IMG/VR virus record: IMGVR_UViG_3300047321_000335
Span: 1-46,830 of that record
DNA length: 46,830 nt
DNA from: a virus
Direction: 5' to 3' (one strand)
Below are positions 16,355-24,721 of this stretch, one piece after another (the first letter of the stretch is position 1; each line of letters begins with the position of its first letter). Position numbers and translations under genes: made by a program. The notes under the pieces were generated by a model. The model searched no databases. It was not told the origin of the DNA and saw nothing but the letters and a program-made list of their open reading frames with translations.

Positions 16355-16378
16355 TAAAAAAACCCGCCGGAGCGGGTG
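16355..16378 (-). terminator. Terminator between tail completion gene and tail tube gene
   Basis: A stem ACCCGC-TCCG-GCGGGT on the minus strand is followed by seven T residues. It is one of several terminators of near-identical design inside the late operon. Confidence 0.75.
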
Positions 16379-16396
16379 TGGTTTTCGGGGCAGCGA

Positions 16397-16762
16397 CTAC
16401 AGGTCGACCAGCCATCCAGCGTCGAAGCTTTTTCGGTAATTCTTGGTGGTGCTGTCGCGCGAATCGAGGTTGAAGCCAGTGATATAGCAGTAGGGGCCGA
16501 TAGCCTTGCGGATAGCCATGGCGACCTGTTCAGCCACAGAGCCGGTATCGGCGTAAACGTCGATCTGCAGGCCGTAACGATCCGTGGCTGGCTGGCCATT
16601 CACGAAGTTGAGCGGAGACCCACTTACCACCTGCCACACTGCGTACGGTTTCGCGACGCCTTGAGGGGCCTCGCCAAACGGATAGAGCCTGGTAGGGTTC
16701 AGCCCAAGCAGAGCGGTTACGGCCGGCGCCGCTGCGCAGACCTTGAAAATAGGGGCAACCAT
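16397..16762 (-). CDS. Tail terminator/completion protein, DUF3168
   Basis: The 121-residue product (MVAPIFKVCAAAPAVTALLG...) has RLYPFGEAPQGVAKPYAVWQVV and YGLQIDVYADT, typical of DUF3168 proteins of the gpU type that end the tail tube and join it to the head. Its start overlaps the stop of the upstream gene by one base. Position between the head-tail genes and the tail tube supports the role. Confidence 0.85.
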   Translation of the reverse strand: MVAPIFKVCAAAPAVTALLGLNPTRLYPFGEAPQGVAKPYAVWQVVSGSPLNFVNGQPATDRYGLQIDVYADTGSVAEQVAMAIRKAIGPYCYITGFNLDSRDSTTKNYRKSFDAGWLVDL

Positions 16763-17205
16763 CAGGCCTCTCCCAACTTGAGCAGCTGGAATTTCGCCGA
16801 GCTCAAGAATTCCTTGAAAACGGCCTCTCGGTTGTTGGACAGCGCGGGTCTAAGCATCGGCTGCGCCCGGGCGAACTCCGTTCCAAGCTCAACCCACCAC
16901 CAGTAGAAAGTGTTGCCGCCACGCTGCCCGGCGCGGGTCTTACGAAAGCCGACCGAGACGATCGCGGCACCCAATTCGGCGCCCTGGGTTTTCTGTTCGA
17001 CCAAGGCGATGTTCTTCGGCAGGTAGTTGCGGGTTTCCGGATCATCCACACGTGAAGCCCGGTCCTGAGCATCCGCCAGAACAATCTGCATAGCGTCCTT
17101 TGCGGCCGGTACGGCGACCTGGCTACGTACGCCTAGGCTGAGCTCCCGAAACTTGGCAGATAGAGCGTCAGCGCCTGTCAGCTTGTAGGAAATGGTGTCA
17201 GCCAT
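16762..17205 (-). CDS. HK97 gp10-like head-tail joining protein
   Basis: The 147-residue product (MADTISYKLTGADALSAKFREL...) fits the HK97-gp10 family: an amphipathic N-terminal half, then VGFRKTRAGQRGGNTFYWWWVELGT and RAQPMLRPALSNN. It acts at the neck of the virion during tail joining. It overlaps the head closure gene by 8 bases. Identification is by motif and gene order. Confidence 0.85.
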   Translation of the reverse strand: MADTISYKLTGADALSAKFRELSLGVRSQVAVPAAKDAMQIVLADAQDRASRVDDPETRNYLPKNIALVEQKTQGAELGAAIVSVGFRKTRAGQRGGNTFYWWWVELGTEFARAQPMLRPALSNNREAVFKEFLSSAKFQLLKLGEA

Positions 17206-17536
17206 CAGTTACTCCCACCGATACCAGAAGCGTCAGGTATCCGAGCCCCGATTCCTTGTCCTCTAGCGCGGGACCGACGATGTCATACACCGCGCCACGG
17301 TGCAGAATGCGCATGGTCGGCTCGATACCGGGCCGAAAGCGAATGATGATCCGTTTCGTGGCCACCGACTGAGCAGCCTGGGCGGCCAGCAGTTCCCGCG
17401 ACGAGAGCGGCTGTACCGAGCCCCAGACGGTGGCTACATCAGCCCAATCGCCAGGCAGGTCTTCACCGGTTTCGAGATCCTGGCCCGCGGCGCGCGCTTG
17501 AAAGGTCAGTCGATGCCGCAGCTTTCCCGCTTCCAT
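17198..17536 (-). CDS. Head closure / head-tail adaptor protein
   Basis: The 112-residue product starts MEAGKLRHRLTFQARAAG and carries WADVATVWGSVQPLSSRE and RILHRGAVYDIVG, typical of the SPP1 gp16/HK97 head-tail adaptor family. It plugs the portal after DNA packaging. It begins exactly where the connector gene ends (shared base). Confidence 0.88.
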   Translation of the reverse strand: MEAGKLRHRLTFQARAAGQDLETGEDLPGDWADVATVWGSVQPLSSRELLAAQAAQSVATKRIIIRFRPGIEPTMRILHRGAVYDIVGPALEDKESGLGYLTLLVSVGVTDG

Positions 17537-17829
17537 CAGAATTTCTTCCTGTACCAGAGCAGGCGACTAACGGCCAAGGGCACCTCAGTGAGCCCGGTGG
17601 CCACGGCTTCCCGATTCGCGTACCAGTGACCGACCAGCAACAGAATAGCCTGCTGCACATCCTTGGTCAGCGCCATCTGATCGGGCAGCACCGGTGTTGT
17701 TTCAACCAGAACCCGGTCACAGTGCTGCTCCACGTGGGCCAACGCGGCGTCGAGATACCCCTGAATCAGCACGTCTTCATCTTCATGATCGACACGTAGG
17801 TGTGTCTTCACCAGGGGCAGCTCGATCAT
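17536..17829 (-). CDS. HK97 gp6-like head-tail connector
   Basis: The 97-residue product (MIELPLVKTHLRVDHEDEDVLIQGYLDAA...) shows the gp6 connector signature, including QAILLLVGHWYANREAV. It forms the ring below the portal. A GTG one codon earlier (17832) is also possible; both overlap the upstream stop (GTGATG). The call is firm by motif and position. Confidence 0.88.
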   Translation of the reverse strand: MIELPLVKTHLRVDHEDEDVLIQGYLDAALAHVEQHCDRVLVETTPVLPDQMALTKDVQQAILLLVGHWYANREAVATGLTEVPLAVSRLLWYRKKF

Positions 17830-18029
17830 CACTTGTTCTCTTTCGGCGCTGCCTGTTTCGTGGATTTCGGCGCGGACTTGCCGGTTTCTTCCGCCAATCC
17901 CTTGCCAAGCAATTGATGAGCGTATTCGTCATCGATATTTTCGAAACTGTCACCGGCAACCACCTTACCGGCAGGAACACCGAGCTTTTCGGCGTCACCG
18001 TGAAAGCCCCACAGAGCAGTAATATTCAT
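17829..18029 (-). CDS. Small protein between capsid and connector genes
   Basis: The 66-residue product (MNITALWGFHGDAEKLGVPAGKV...) starts after TTGGAG and ends in a Lys/Pro/Ala-rich tail. Such a small gene is common at this place in HK97-type heads, but its role is not known. The open frame extends nine codons further, without a ribosome site. Confidence 0.75.
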   Translation of the reverse strand: MNITALWGFHGDAEKLGVPAGKVVAGDSFENIDDEYAHQLLGKGLAEETGKSAPKSTKQAAPKENK

Positions 18030-18047
18030 GGCAATCTCCAAGCAGTA

Positions 18048-18064
18048 GGGGGTCATCGACCCCC
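18048..18064. other. Strong hairpin after the capsid gene
   Basis: GGGGGTC-ATC-GACCCCC is a perfect 7-bp stem just below the capsid stop. There is no T tract on the late strand, so it may protect the capsid mRNA 3' end more than terminate it. On the plus strand a T-rich run follows. Confidence 0.5.
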
Positions 18065-18084
18065 ATTTTATTTCGGAAACCCGA

Positions 18085-19287
18085 TCAGGCCGCGAAGCGG
18101 CCCTTCACGAAAGCGTACGGGCGGCGCACTGCCAGACCCAGACGCTCTTCGACGAGGATCACGCGCTGGTTCTTGACGAAGTCGTCGTTGATCATGCCGA
18201 CCTTGACGGTGAACGCCATGCGATCGTAGATACGGGCGCCTTGGCTGAACGAACCGGTCAGGAACTCCCCGCCAGTGTTGGTGCCGTCGCCTTCGTCCAT
18301 GCTGTCAGAAGCAACCACCGGGCGGCCCCACAGAACCGGAGTCACCAGGCCCTGCAGGTTGGCGAACAGATAGCGGTTGTCGGCATCCTTCTGCAGCTCG
18401 ATGTTCATCCAGTCGAGGTCGGTCATGACCACCGCATCAGCAGCGCGCTTGGACTGCTTGCGAACCTGGTAGATCGCGCGGCGCACGGTGTCGATAGCAG
18501 TGTCGCCAGCCTTGGCGAGGGCGGCGTCGAAGGCGGTGGCTTGGGTCATTACGCCGTTCAGGTTGTTGCCGGTGCCATCGCCCTTGAGAATCTGACCTTC
18601 TTCGGTCAGCTTCAGGTCATAGCGCAGCAGTTCCTGAATGTACGCGTACAGCTGCGGCACATCGTCGAGGGCCTCGTCGGTCACCGGCATCCAGACCGCG
18701 ATTTTTTTCACGGTGTCGGTCTTCTGGGTGAAGGTAACGCTGCTGGTTGGCTTGGCGGCGCCTTCAGCCACCATGCCGGCGCCCAGGGTATGGACGTTCT
18801 CGATGAAGTAGCTGTAGGACTGACCCGTCACTGGAGTGCTCGGGATCAGATCGCGAATCAGGAGGTTCTGGCGCGGCACGTCCTGAATAACCGGATCGTA
18901 CTGCGGAATCACCAAGCCGGCGCTGGTCACCTTGGTTTCGGACATACTGGCCATGTCGGACTTGCTGATTTCGATCTCGGCAGAGTTCTGATTTTTCTGA
19001 ATCAGACCCTTGTAAGCATCGTTGCCTTTCACGAAGTCGATGAAGCCCTTCTTTTCGCCGCCCGGGTTGCGCAGGCGAACGCCTTTTTCTTCGAGCTTTT
19101 GCACCTGCTCGATGACGCGCTCAATCTCGCCCTTTTGGTTTTCGATCTGCTGTTTCATCTCGGCAGAGGCGGTATTGCCCTTCTGCAGGTCGTCAGAGAT
19201 AGCATCGTATTTCTGTTGCAGGCCGCCGAAACCCTCTTTCAATTGCTTTTCGAGGGCATCGCGAATTTCTTTAACGTCAGCAGTCAT
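18085..19287 (-). CDS. Major capsid protein, HK97 family
   Basis: The 400-residue product has a helical delta domain at 1-90 (KEIRDALEKQLKEGFGGLQQKY...), removed by the protease in HK97-type heads. The HK97 fold follows: VTSAGLVIPQYDPVIQDVPRQNLLIRDLIPSTP near 115-150, VAEGAAKPTSSVTFTQKTDTVKKIAVWMPVTDEAL and DYVFVKGRFAA-like end (AVRRPYAFVKGRFAA). A good ribosome site (GGAG) precedes the ATG. Gene order protease-capsid confirms it. Confidence 0.95.
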   Translation of the reverse strand: MTADVKEIRDALEKQLKEGFGGLQQKYDAISDDLQKGNTASAEMKQQIENQKGEIERVIEQVQKLEEKGVRLRNPGGEKKGFIDFVKGNDAYKGLIQKNQNSAEIEISKSDMASMSETKVTSAGLVIPQYDPVIQDVPRQNLLIRDLIPSTPVTGQSYSYFIENVHTLGAGMVAEGAAKPTSSVTFTQKTDTVKKIAVWMPVTDEALDDVPQLYAYIQELLRYDLKLTEEGQILKGDGTGNNLNGVMTQATAFDAALAKAGDTAIDTVRRAIYQVRKQSKRAADAVVMTDLDWMNIELQKDADNRYLFANLQGLVTPVLWGRPVVASDSMDEGDGTNTGGEFLTGSFSQGARIYDRMAFTVKVGMINDDFVKNQRVILVEERLGLAVRRPYAFVKGRFAA

Positions 19288-19928
19288 GGCTGAACTCCAA
19301 ATTGAGTGTTGAACAGTTGGGAGAGTGCTTTCAGCTCATCCACGATCGCCGTGGCCTGGGTGTCACCATCGCGGTGCACTGCCTGGTAGCCGAGCGAGGC
19401 GACCGCAGCCGCCTCCTTCTGTGAAAGTCCCATGCGATCGCGCAGGGCCTTCTCAAAAATTCTGATATCCGATTTCACATCGGTTATGGTCGCCTCCGGG
19501 TTCATACCGAAGGGCACGATAGAGGCCTCCCAGAGTTCGGCCTCCTTGATGATGCGGATCTGCCGGCCGCCGCGCTCTTCGAAGCTCGATAGCAGCGTGT
19601 TAAAACCAATGGACATGCTGTCCAGGGTGCCTTCCTTCATCAGCTCGTACGCATCACGCGCATAGCTCACGGCCAAGTTGATCTTTCCCTTCAGAAACAG
19701 GCCATGGCTGTCCTGTACGAATTCTGAGGATCCCACTAGCCGCGTCAGGTCATGAAAGAGGGCCAGTTTCAAGCGGCCGCCACGGGTGGTTTTCACCTTG
19801 GTGAATGCCCCGGGCAGGATCACGTCGTCACCCAAGTCGACGTTGTTGAACACCGACGCATAGCCCTCGAAATTACCGGCGTCATCGACGGCCTTGAGCT
19901 CGAATGGCACTTCAATCTTTGTTTGCAT
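19284..19928 (-). CDS. HK97-type prohead protease (U35)
   Basis: The 214-residue product has FEGYASVFNNVDLGDDVILPGAF, the catalytic histidine in LALFHD (His59) and the serine in DSMSIGF (103-109), the usual dyad of this serine protease. It trims the delta domain of the capsid during maturation. It overlaps the portal gene by 17 bases and the capsid start by 4 (ATGA). Confidence 0.93.
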   Translation of the reverse strand: MQTKIEVPFELKAVDDAGNFEGYASVFNNVDLGDDVILPGAFTKVKTTRGGRLKLALFHDLTRLVGSSEFVQDSHGLFLKGKINLAVSYARDAYELMKEGTLDSMSIGFNTLLSSFEERGGRQIRIIKEAELWEASIVPFGMNPEATITDVKSDIRIFEKALRDRMGLSQKEAAAVASLGYQAVHRDGDTQATAIVDELKALSQLFNTQFGVQP

Positions 19929-21126
19929 TGGTCTGCATCTCCCAGCGGGTGACCTGGTTGTATTGATCCCCTACCAGCGGCGAGAGGTTTTCCTTTTCCC
20001 TGACCTCGTTGATGGCCATCCAGCCAGAGCCGCTGGAGCCACCCAGAGCTGCGGTGTAATAAGCCGCGCGCCCGGCGCTATCAGCGCGCAGTAGGCCCTC
20101 CACGATGAATTCTACGAATCGAGGTGTGCCCGCGAAGAGCTTGTCGTTCAGCTCGTCCTCGATGGCGTCGAGGTAGGGTTTCAGTCCAAAGGTGACAAAC
20201 CCACTGGTTTGCTGCTCCAGGTTAGAACCCATGATCGATGTCTTGCTGGCTCGGTTAGCCAGGTACAGCGGAACACCCCAGACGCCGGCCAATGCCTCTT
20301 CCTGGAACTGCTGCGATTCGATGAACTGACTATCCTTTTGGCTGAGCCCGGCAGGCACGATCTTAGGATTGCCCTGCAGAATCGCCATCTTCCCAATGTC
20401 TGCGGCATCGCCCTTGCGGACATCGGGGAATTTCGCCATCACTTGAGCTTGCTGCTCGGTAGTGAGGAATTGCTCGTAGATCACGTACCCACCGGTGAAC
20501 CCGCCCTTGCGCATGAAGTGCGCCGACCAGTCTTGGGCGGCCTTGGCCAACCCCATGCTTTCCGCCTGATACTCGATCGGCGACATCGCGTTGATACCGT
20601 CGTTGCTGAACAGGCGGAAATGCAGCATGTTCTCGGGCGAAACTGCAAAGCGCTCACCGCCTAGGGTCACCCAATACAGCAACCCCTCATCGAGGTCGAT
20701 CTCAACCGAGTCGCAAGGAAGCGGAATAAAGCCAATGGGTTCGCCGTTATCGGCGCGCTCGATAATGTTGAAGCTGGTACCGCGCAATGCCATGTTCACC
20801 ACGGCAGCTTTAAGGAAGTTCAGCCTGGTCATGTACGGATTTGGCTTGCGTAGCAGGCGCGACATGCGATCACCGTACGGCACCACTACGCGCTTTCCAT
20901 CCTTATCGTCGTAAAGCTTCAGGGGCAGGCCGGATACCGACTCGCAGAGGATTTTCACGCAAGACCAGACGATTCCGATGGTCATAGCGTTCTTCGAGGT
21001 AATCCTCACGCCAGCCTTGGTGCGTTTTCCGCCGATCTCCAGATCGACCTCAACGTAGTCACCGGTGACAGGATCGTCGTAGCCGAAGAAGCGCCACGTC
21101 AGTGGGTTGTACCAACGAAATGCCAT
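19912..21126 (-). CDS. Portal protein, HK97 family
   Basis: The 404-residue product has the HK97 portal signature: GIVWSCVKILCESVSGLPLKLY, LRKPNPYMTRLNFLKAAV, IPLPCDSVEI, ENMLHFRLFSNDGINAMSPIEY and LAGVWGVPLYLAN. Twelve copies form the channel for DNA at one capsid vertex. It lies directly after terL, as expected. Confidence 0.95.
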   Translation of the reverse strand: MAFRWYNPLTWRFFGYDDPVTGDYVEVDLEIGGKRTKAGVRITSKNAMTIGIVWSCVKILCESVSGLPLKLYDDKDGKRVVVPYGDRMSRLLRKPNPYMTRLNFLKAAVVNMALRGTSFNIIERADNGEPIGFIPLPCDSVEIDLDEGLLYWVTLGGERFAVSPENMLHFRLFSNDGINAMSPIEYQAESMGLAKAAQDWSAHFMRKGGFTGGYVIYEQFLTTEQQAQVMAKFPDVRKGDAADIGKMAILQGNPKIVPAGLSQKDSQFIESQQFQEEALAGVWGVPLYLANRASKTSIMGSNLEQQTSGFVTFGLKPYLDAIEDELNDKLFAGTPRFVEFIVEGLLRADSAGRAAYYTAALGGSSGSGWMAINEVREKENLSPLVGDQYNQVTRWEMQTNANKD

Positions 21127-21128
21127 AG

Positions 21129-22814
21129 TCAGCCTACGAGTCCAAAGAATCCGCGATTCAGGTAGTCATCCATCCCGCCTTTGCTCTCAGGATTGAGCGA
21201 CATCAGCGAAACAGCGTTGAAAAACGCCATAAGGGGGTCAATTTTTGCCGACCCCGAAGCTTGTTTCGTGATCAAAATCGCGTTCCCGCGCGGCTCTACC
21301 CGGGCGTTACCACAACACCAAGCCATCATGGGTTGGCCGCCGTGGATCAACACGCCCTCGGCAAGCTTGCGTTCAGCCGTTTTAATGGCGCCGCCGAGCT
21401 TCCAGCCTTGGGAAATCCCTATGATTTTTTCCTGCGGCACACCTGCAGATACCAACGCGTCGATGATTCCACCGACACCGGCCGGGTCTATGCCAACCTG
21501 GTCCAACAGGCCGCGCTTTTCTACGGCGCCAGCTAGCCCGGAAAGCTCTTCAAGGTCATCGCCGATGGCCTGCACCAGGACAAGGTCGCCGTCCTTTGCA
21601 AAATCGTGGAATCGAGGCGCCTCTGCCTTGCGCCGCTCGAGCACTGACGGGTGGGCCCAGGCCCGCGTCCAGATCAGCCATTCACGTGTTCGCTTGTCCC
21701 GGCCCACGGCGGCGAAACCCAACAAGTCATCGAGACCACCGCCATCGATGCCAAGGTCGACCACCTCGCAGCGATCGAGCAACTGTTCGAAGGTCAATTT
21801 CGGGGCCTTGGCCTGCACTTCCCAGAAGTCCGTGCCTGCCCAGCGGTTCGATAACAGGGCCAGGCCAATCTCGACATTCAGGTGCTTGGCCAGAAAGCCG
21901 CGGAACGACTCTTCGCCGTCGAGCTGTGCCTGTGCATAGCCCCGCTCGATGAACTGAACGTCCACCGAAAGCCCCAAATTGGGATTGGTGACATAGGCGT
22001 TAGCCGGTTCGCGATGCGCGCCGGCATCGAGCATGGCTTTCGGGAACTCGTAAAGCACCGGCAGGAACGAGTTGTCCACCGTGAGGCCGTCTCGGACCGC
22101 GCGTGCGTACAGCAACTTCTGCCGAAAAACGCCAGCCGGAGGGTCATCGGACTGGGTCGTAGCATAGATGACGAAACCCTCAGGCCGGGACGCAAGACCG
22201 CCTGTGGCCTCCCTGAGCATTGCCTCGGCACCGTGGCGCTTGCCGAATACCCAGAGCTCGTCAATGAAAATGCCAATGGCCTTCTTGCCCGACACCGTGT
22301 CGTTATCAGCGGCCACCACCTTCAAGGTCGCGCCGGTTTCCCGATGGGTCACGGTGCGGATGTGGTTCTGAACCTGGATCAATGCCGCCAGGTCCTCATC
22401 AGCGTTGATCATGTCGCGGATCGGCAGATAGGAGTTGTCGGCAATTTCCTTTGTCGGCGCCAGGATGATGAACTCACCCGACGGCCGCCAATTCAGAATC
22501 AGCGCCGTCAGCATGATGCCGGCGGCTATGGTGGACTTTCCATTTTTCTTGCTGATCAGGAGCATGAATTCCTGAATCTTACGGCGGCCTTCGTCAGCAT
22601 CGTACGCCCCAAATATGGCGGCGACGAATTCATTCACCCAGGCCCGCACAGTCTCGGACATCAGCGGGCTGCCAGTAGCGTCCACCATGCGCAGCGCGCC
22701 GAACACCTCCAAGGCCTCAGCAGCGGAATCAGGGAATAGCGGGCCACGGGGTATCAGCGACTCCTTGGCGACGATCCGGCGCTCCCAGTCAACGCATGCC
22801 GTGGACCATTCCAT
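21129..22814 (-). CDS. terL: Terminase large subunit
   Basis: The 561-residue product has a Walker A-like SKKNGKST (88-95), a Walker B-type GIFIDELWVFGK, the coupling motif region (VIYATTQSDDPPAG) and a nuclease domain beginning DLGIDGGGLDDLLG with further acidic residues. It is the packaging motor and cuts the concatemer. The start overlaps the terS stop (GTGATG; ATG 22814 chosen, GTG 22817 possible). The family is that of HK97-like cos phages. Confidence 0.95.
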   Translation of the reverse strand: MEWSTACVDWERRIVAKESLIPRGPLFPDSAAEALEVFGALRMVDATGSPLMSETVRAWVNEFVAAIFGAYDADEGRRKIQEFMLLISKKNGKSTIAAGIMLTALILNWRPSGEFIILAPTKEIADNSYLPIRDMINADEDLAALIQVQNHIRTVTHRETGATLKVVAADNDTVSGKKAIGIFIDELWVFGKRHGAEAMLREATGGLASRPEGFVIYATTQSDDPPAGVFRQKLLYARAVRDGLTVDNSFLPVLYEFPKAMLDAGAHREPANAYVTNPNLGLSVDVQFIERGYAQAQLDGEESFRGFLAKHLNVEIGLALLSNRWAGTDFWEVQAKAPKLTFEQLLDRCEVVDLGIDGGGLDDLLGFAAVGRDKRTREWLIWTRAWAHPSVLERRKAEAPRFHDFAKDGDLVLVQAIGDDLEELSGLAGAVEKRGLLDQVGIDPAGVGGIIDALVSAGVPQEKIIGISQGWKLGGAIKTAERKLAEGVLIHGGQPMMAWCCGNARVEPRGNAILITKQASGSAKIDPLMAFFNAVSLMSLNPESKGGMDDYLNRGFFGLVG

Positions 22815-23320
22815 CACTTACCACCCGGGATTGAGCGAAGTTGCGGTGGGGCACGAACACCGAATTTGCCCTGGGCGGCGCCGGCGGCTTTTTCTTTCGC
22901 CTGGTCCTTCTTGCCACCCTCGCCTTTGCGTTGGTGCATGAACGGCATCAGCGCTTTGGCCGCGTCGACGCGGAGCTTCGCCTCACTGCCGAGGTCGTTC
23001 ATGACCGCCAGCAGGTAATCCTTTGGGTCCCGGTGACCGATGGCCCGAGCGAGGTCGAATGTCTCGATCTCTACCTCTGCTTCAGCTCCCCCGGGCAATT
23101 CAGTCTCACCGTGGCCTTTAACAGCTTTAACAAGACCGCCATTGGGGTATAGGGCGTTCAACTTTTGCAGCTCGAGCACCACATCTCGATCTTTTGCGAG
23201 CCTTGAACCGGCCGCCGAGGCAGATTTTTCCGGGCATCCGGCTGCAATCGCTGCATCTCGATTGGACGCACCTCCCCTCACCGCGTCGATAAAGGCGCGT
23301 TTCTTGGGTGTTAAAGCCAT
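22814..23320 (-). CDS. terS: Terminase small subunit
   Basis: The 168-residue product starts MALTPKKRAFIDAVRGGASNRDAAIAAG, a Terminase_2-type helix-turn-helix, continues through KSASAAGSRLAKDRDV, and has a basic, Lys/Gly-rich end. It recognises the packaging site and hands it to the large subunit. The in-frame TTG at 23326 is less likely as a start. The candidate cos site lies 58 bases upstream of its start. Confidence 0.9.
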   Translation of the reverse strand: MALTPKKRAFIDAVRGGASNRDAAIAAGCPEKSASAAGSRLAKDRDVVLELQKLNALYPNGGLVKAVKGHGETELPGGAEAEVEIETFDLARAIGHRDPKDYLLAVMNDLGSEAKLRVDAAKALMPFMHQRKGEGGKKDQAKEKAAGAAQGKFGVRAPPQLRSIPGGK

Positions 23321-23377
23321 TAACAAAAACCTGTGCGGGGAAAAAAATCTGCGCGTGCGGCCCAGCGTGGTCTGGAA

Positions 23378-23429
23378 GCGATAGGCCGCCCATATTTTGA
23401 CCGCCCCCCCTATAGGGACAGCCTATCGC
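23378..23429. other. Candidate cos packaging site (dyad-symmetric)
   Basis: A perfect 9-bp inverted repeat, GCGATAGGC (23378-23386) and GCCTATCGC (23421-23429), flanks a 34-base centre with a C run and the palindrome CCCTATAGGG (23407-23416). It lies between terS and the HNH gene, the cos position in HK97-type phages. Two-fold symmetry is expected where terminase nicks both strands. Confidence 0.55.
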
Positions 23430-23480
23430 ACCATATCGGTGCACTAGTGAATGAGAATCCGCATCATTACCGACGAGCGG

Positions 23481-23807
23481 TCAGAGACCGGCCTCTTCGG
23501 CTTTTTTTACCGAGTCATGGCATGGCCGGCACAGAGTCTGCCAGTTGCGGCGGTCCCAGAACTTGACCATGTCGCCACGGTGCGGCTCGATGTGGTCGAC
23601 AACGCTGCCTGAGCTGACTCGGCCAAGGCGCTCGCAGTAAGCACAAAGCGGGTGGGCATTGAGCCAGCCCTCGCGCGCCTTCTGCCATCGGTAGCCGTAC
23701 CCGCGCTGATGCGCGGTTGTCTTGGCAGCTCGCCATGAGTTCGGGTCAACGGTAGTTACCCGGTCCGGCTGGACCTGCAACCTGTTCTTCAGGGTCGTGA
23801 GCTTCAT
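23481..23807 (-). CDS. HNH endonuclease (packaging-associated)
   Basis: The 108-residue product has YGYRWQKAREGWLNAHPLCAYC, VVDHIEPHRGD and NWQTLCRPCHDSV, the HNH motif with two CxxC zinc pairs. HK97 gp74-like enzymes of this kind stimulate terminase cutting at cos. It overlaps the upstream gene by 62 bases; its N-terminal part matches the usual length, so the overlap seems real. Confidence 0.92.
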   Translation of the reverse strand: MKLTTLKNRLQVQPDRVTTVDPNSWRAAKTTAHQRGYGYRWQKAREGWLNAHPLCAYCERLGRVSSGSVVDHIEPHRGDMVKFWDRRNWQTLCRPCHDSVKKAEEAGL

Positions 23808-23928
23808 CGACGTGCGGCTCCGTGGTTCGACTGGGCGGGGTTGGCAACCAGGTACGAGCCCTATCGAGGGCTACCTTCGCCCAACGTGCTGCTCGTGCCC
23901 GCCGGGCGGCGCATCCACTACAGGCCAT
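23746..23928 (-). CDS. Small Cys- and Arg-rich phage protein
   Basis: The 60-residue product starts MACSGCAARRARAARWAKVALDRARTW; a CxxC near the start followed by a basic helix is common among small proteins just upstream of the HNH gene in Pseudomonas phages. GAAGG precedes the start closely. It overlaps both neighbours. It may bind zinc or DNA; no function is known to me. Confidence 0.6.
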   Translation of the reverse strand: MACSGCAARRARAARWAKVALDRARTWLPTPPSRTTEPHVDEAHDPEEQVAGPAGPGNYR

Positions 23929-24175
23929 GACCTTCGACGACCAAGTCGCGACCATCGACATTGAACGTCACGGTGAGCGAAGGAAAGGCGTCACCAGCAT
24001 TGCTGCTCAACGAGGTGCTGACCTGGCAGGGAAGCATCTGACCGTCTTCGGTATGCAGCGCGAACAGTGCACGTTCTTGCCTTTCCAGCGGCACATAACG
24101 GCGATTGTCTTCAAGGCTGGTCTCGTAGAGATGGCCAGCATCGGGCACGTGGATCTGCTTCAGGATCAGCTTCAT
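23918..24175 (-). CDS. Phage protein of unknown function
   Basis: The 85-residue product (MKLILKQIHVPDAGHLYETSLED...) has a beta-rich second half (FPSLTVTFNVDGRDLVVEGHGL). Its ATG overlaps the stop of the small gene upstream (ATGA). The open frame extends 38 codons further, but that extension is Arg/His-rich read-through. It belongs to the block of small genes between the lysis-type membrane genes and HNH. Confidence 0.7.
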   Translation of the reverse strand: MKLILKQIHVPDAGHLYETSLEDNRRYVPLERQERALFALHTEDGQMLPCQVSTSLSSNAGDAFPSLTVTFNVDGRDLVVEGHGL

Positions 24176-24324
24176 GGATGCCTCACATAGATGGCGTGAC
24201 GAGCGACACGTTCGATGCTGTCGTCGGATGGCCGCCAACCGGTAACGTGGTTGATGACCACCAGCGCGATGCAGTACCAGCGCCACCACCGGCGAAAGTG
24301 AATCGTGATAGTGATCTGGGCCAC
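24172..24324 (-). CDS. Very small phage protein with a GTG start
   Basis: A 50-residue frame (MAQITITIHFRRWWRWYCIALVV...) begins at a GTG five bases after GGAGG and ends in an ATGA overlap with the next gene. The basic Trp-rich start, hydrophobic centre (YCIALVVINHV) and GWRPSDDSIERVARHA tail resemble small proteins often found here in Pseudomonas phages. The strong ribosome site and coupling support it. Function unknown; it may be membrane-bound. Confidence 0.65.
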   Translation of the reverse strand: MAQITITIHFRRWWRWYCIALVVINHVTGWRPSDDSIERVARHAIYVRHP

Positions 24325-24382
24325 AATTGCCTCCGCGCCACGAAATGGCAGGTTTGAATTTGTGGCGCGTGACGCACCGGCG

Positions 24383-24721
24383 TTACGGTGTGGCCTTGTC
24401 CACGGCCTTCACGGCAGTGTCAGCGGCTTCAGTTGCCTTTGCCGCAGCAGTAGAAGCATCCTTGGCGGCCTGCTGAACCTGCGGGCGCATCGACGTATTG
24501 AGGTCGTCGATCTTGTCGTGCAGCTGGCGAATGCGCTTGCGGTACTCGGCAGTCTCGTTGTCCTGGGAGTTAACCAGGATCTCAACCGTACGGCCGGTGG
24601 TGGCAGCGTTGTACTGGCTCCCGCCCATCCAGCAGCAGATGCCCACGATGAGCAGCAACAGCCAACTACCGTGGCCGTCCCAGAAGCGTTTGGTTTTCGA
24701 AGGTGTCAGTGAGTCGGTCAT
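24383..24721 (-). CDS. Membrane-anchored coiled-coil protein, lysis candidate
   Basis: The 112-residue product has one membrane segment (about 19-35, SWLLLLIVGICCWMGG) after a short cytoplasmic start. A periplasmic helical part follows (AEYRKRIRQLHDKIDDLNTS) and an Ala/Lys-rich repeat end. This shape fits an inner-membrane spanin or a holin-associated protein, but no firm family signature is visible. It overlaps the upstream membrane gene by 4 bases. Confidence 0.65.
   Translation of the reverse strand: MTDSLTPSKTKRFWDGHGSWLLLLIVGICCWMGGSQYNAATTGRTVEILVNSQDNETAEYRKRIRQLHDKIDDLNTSMRPQVQQAAKDASTAAAKATEAADTAVKAVDKATP

Noticed and set aside
18241-19293. Plus-strand frame of 350 codons over the capsid gene
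   Set aside because: Antisense to the capsid gene, without family resemblance; a codon-bias artefact.
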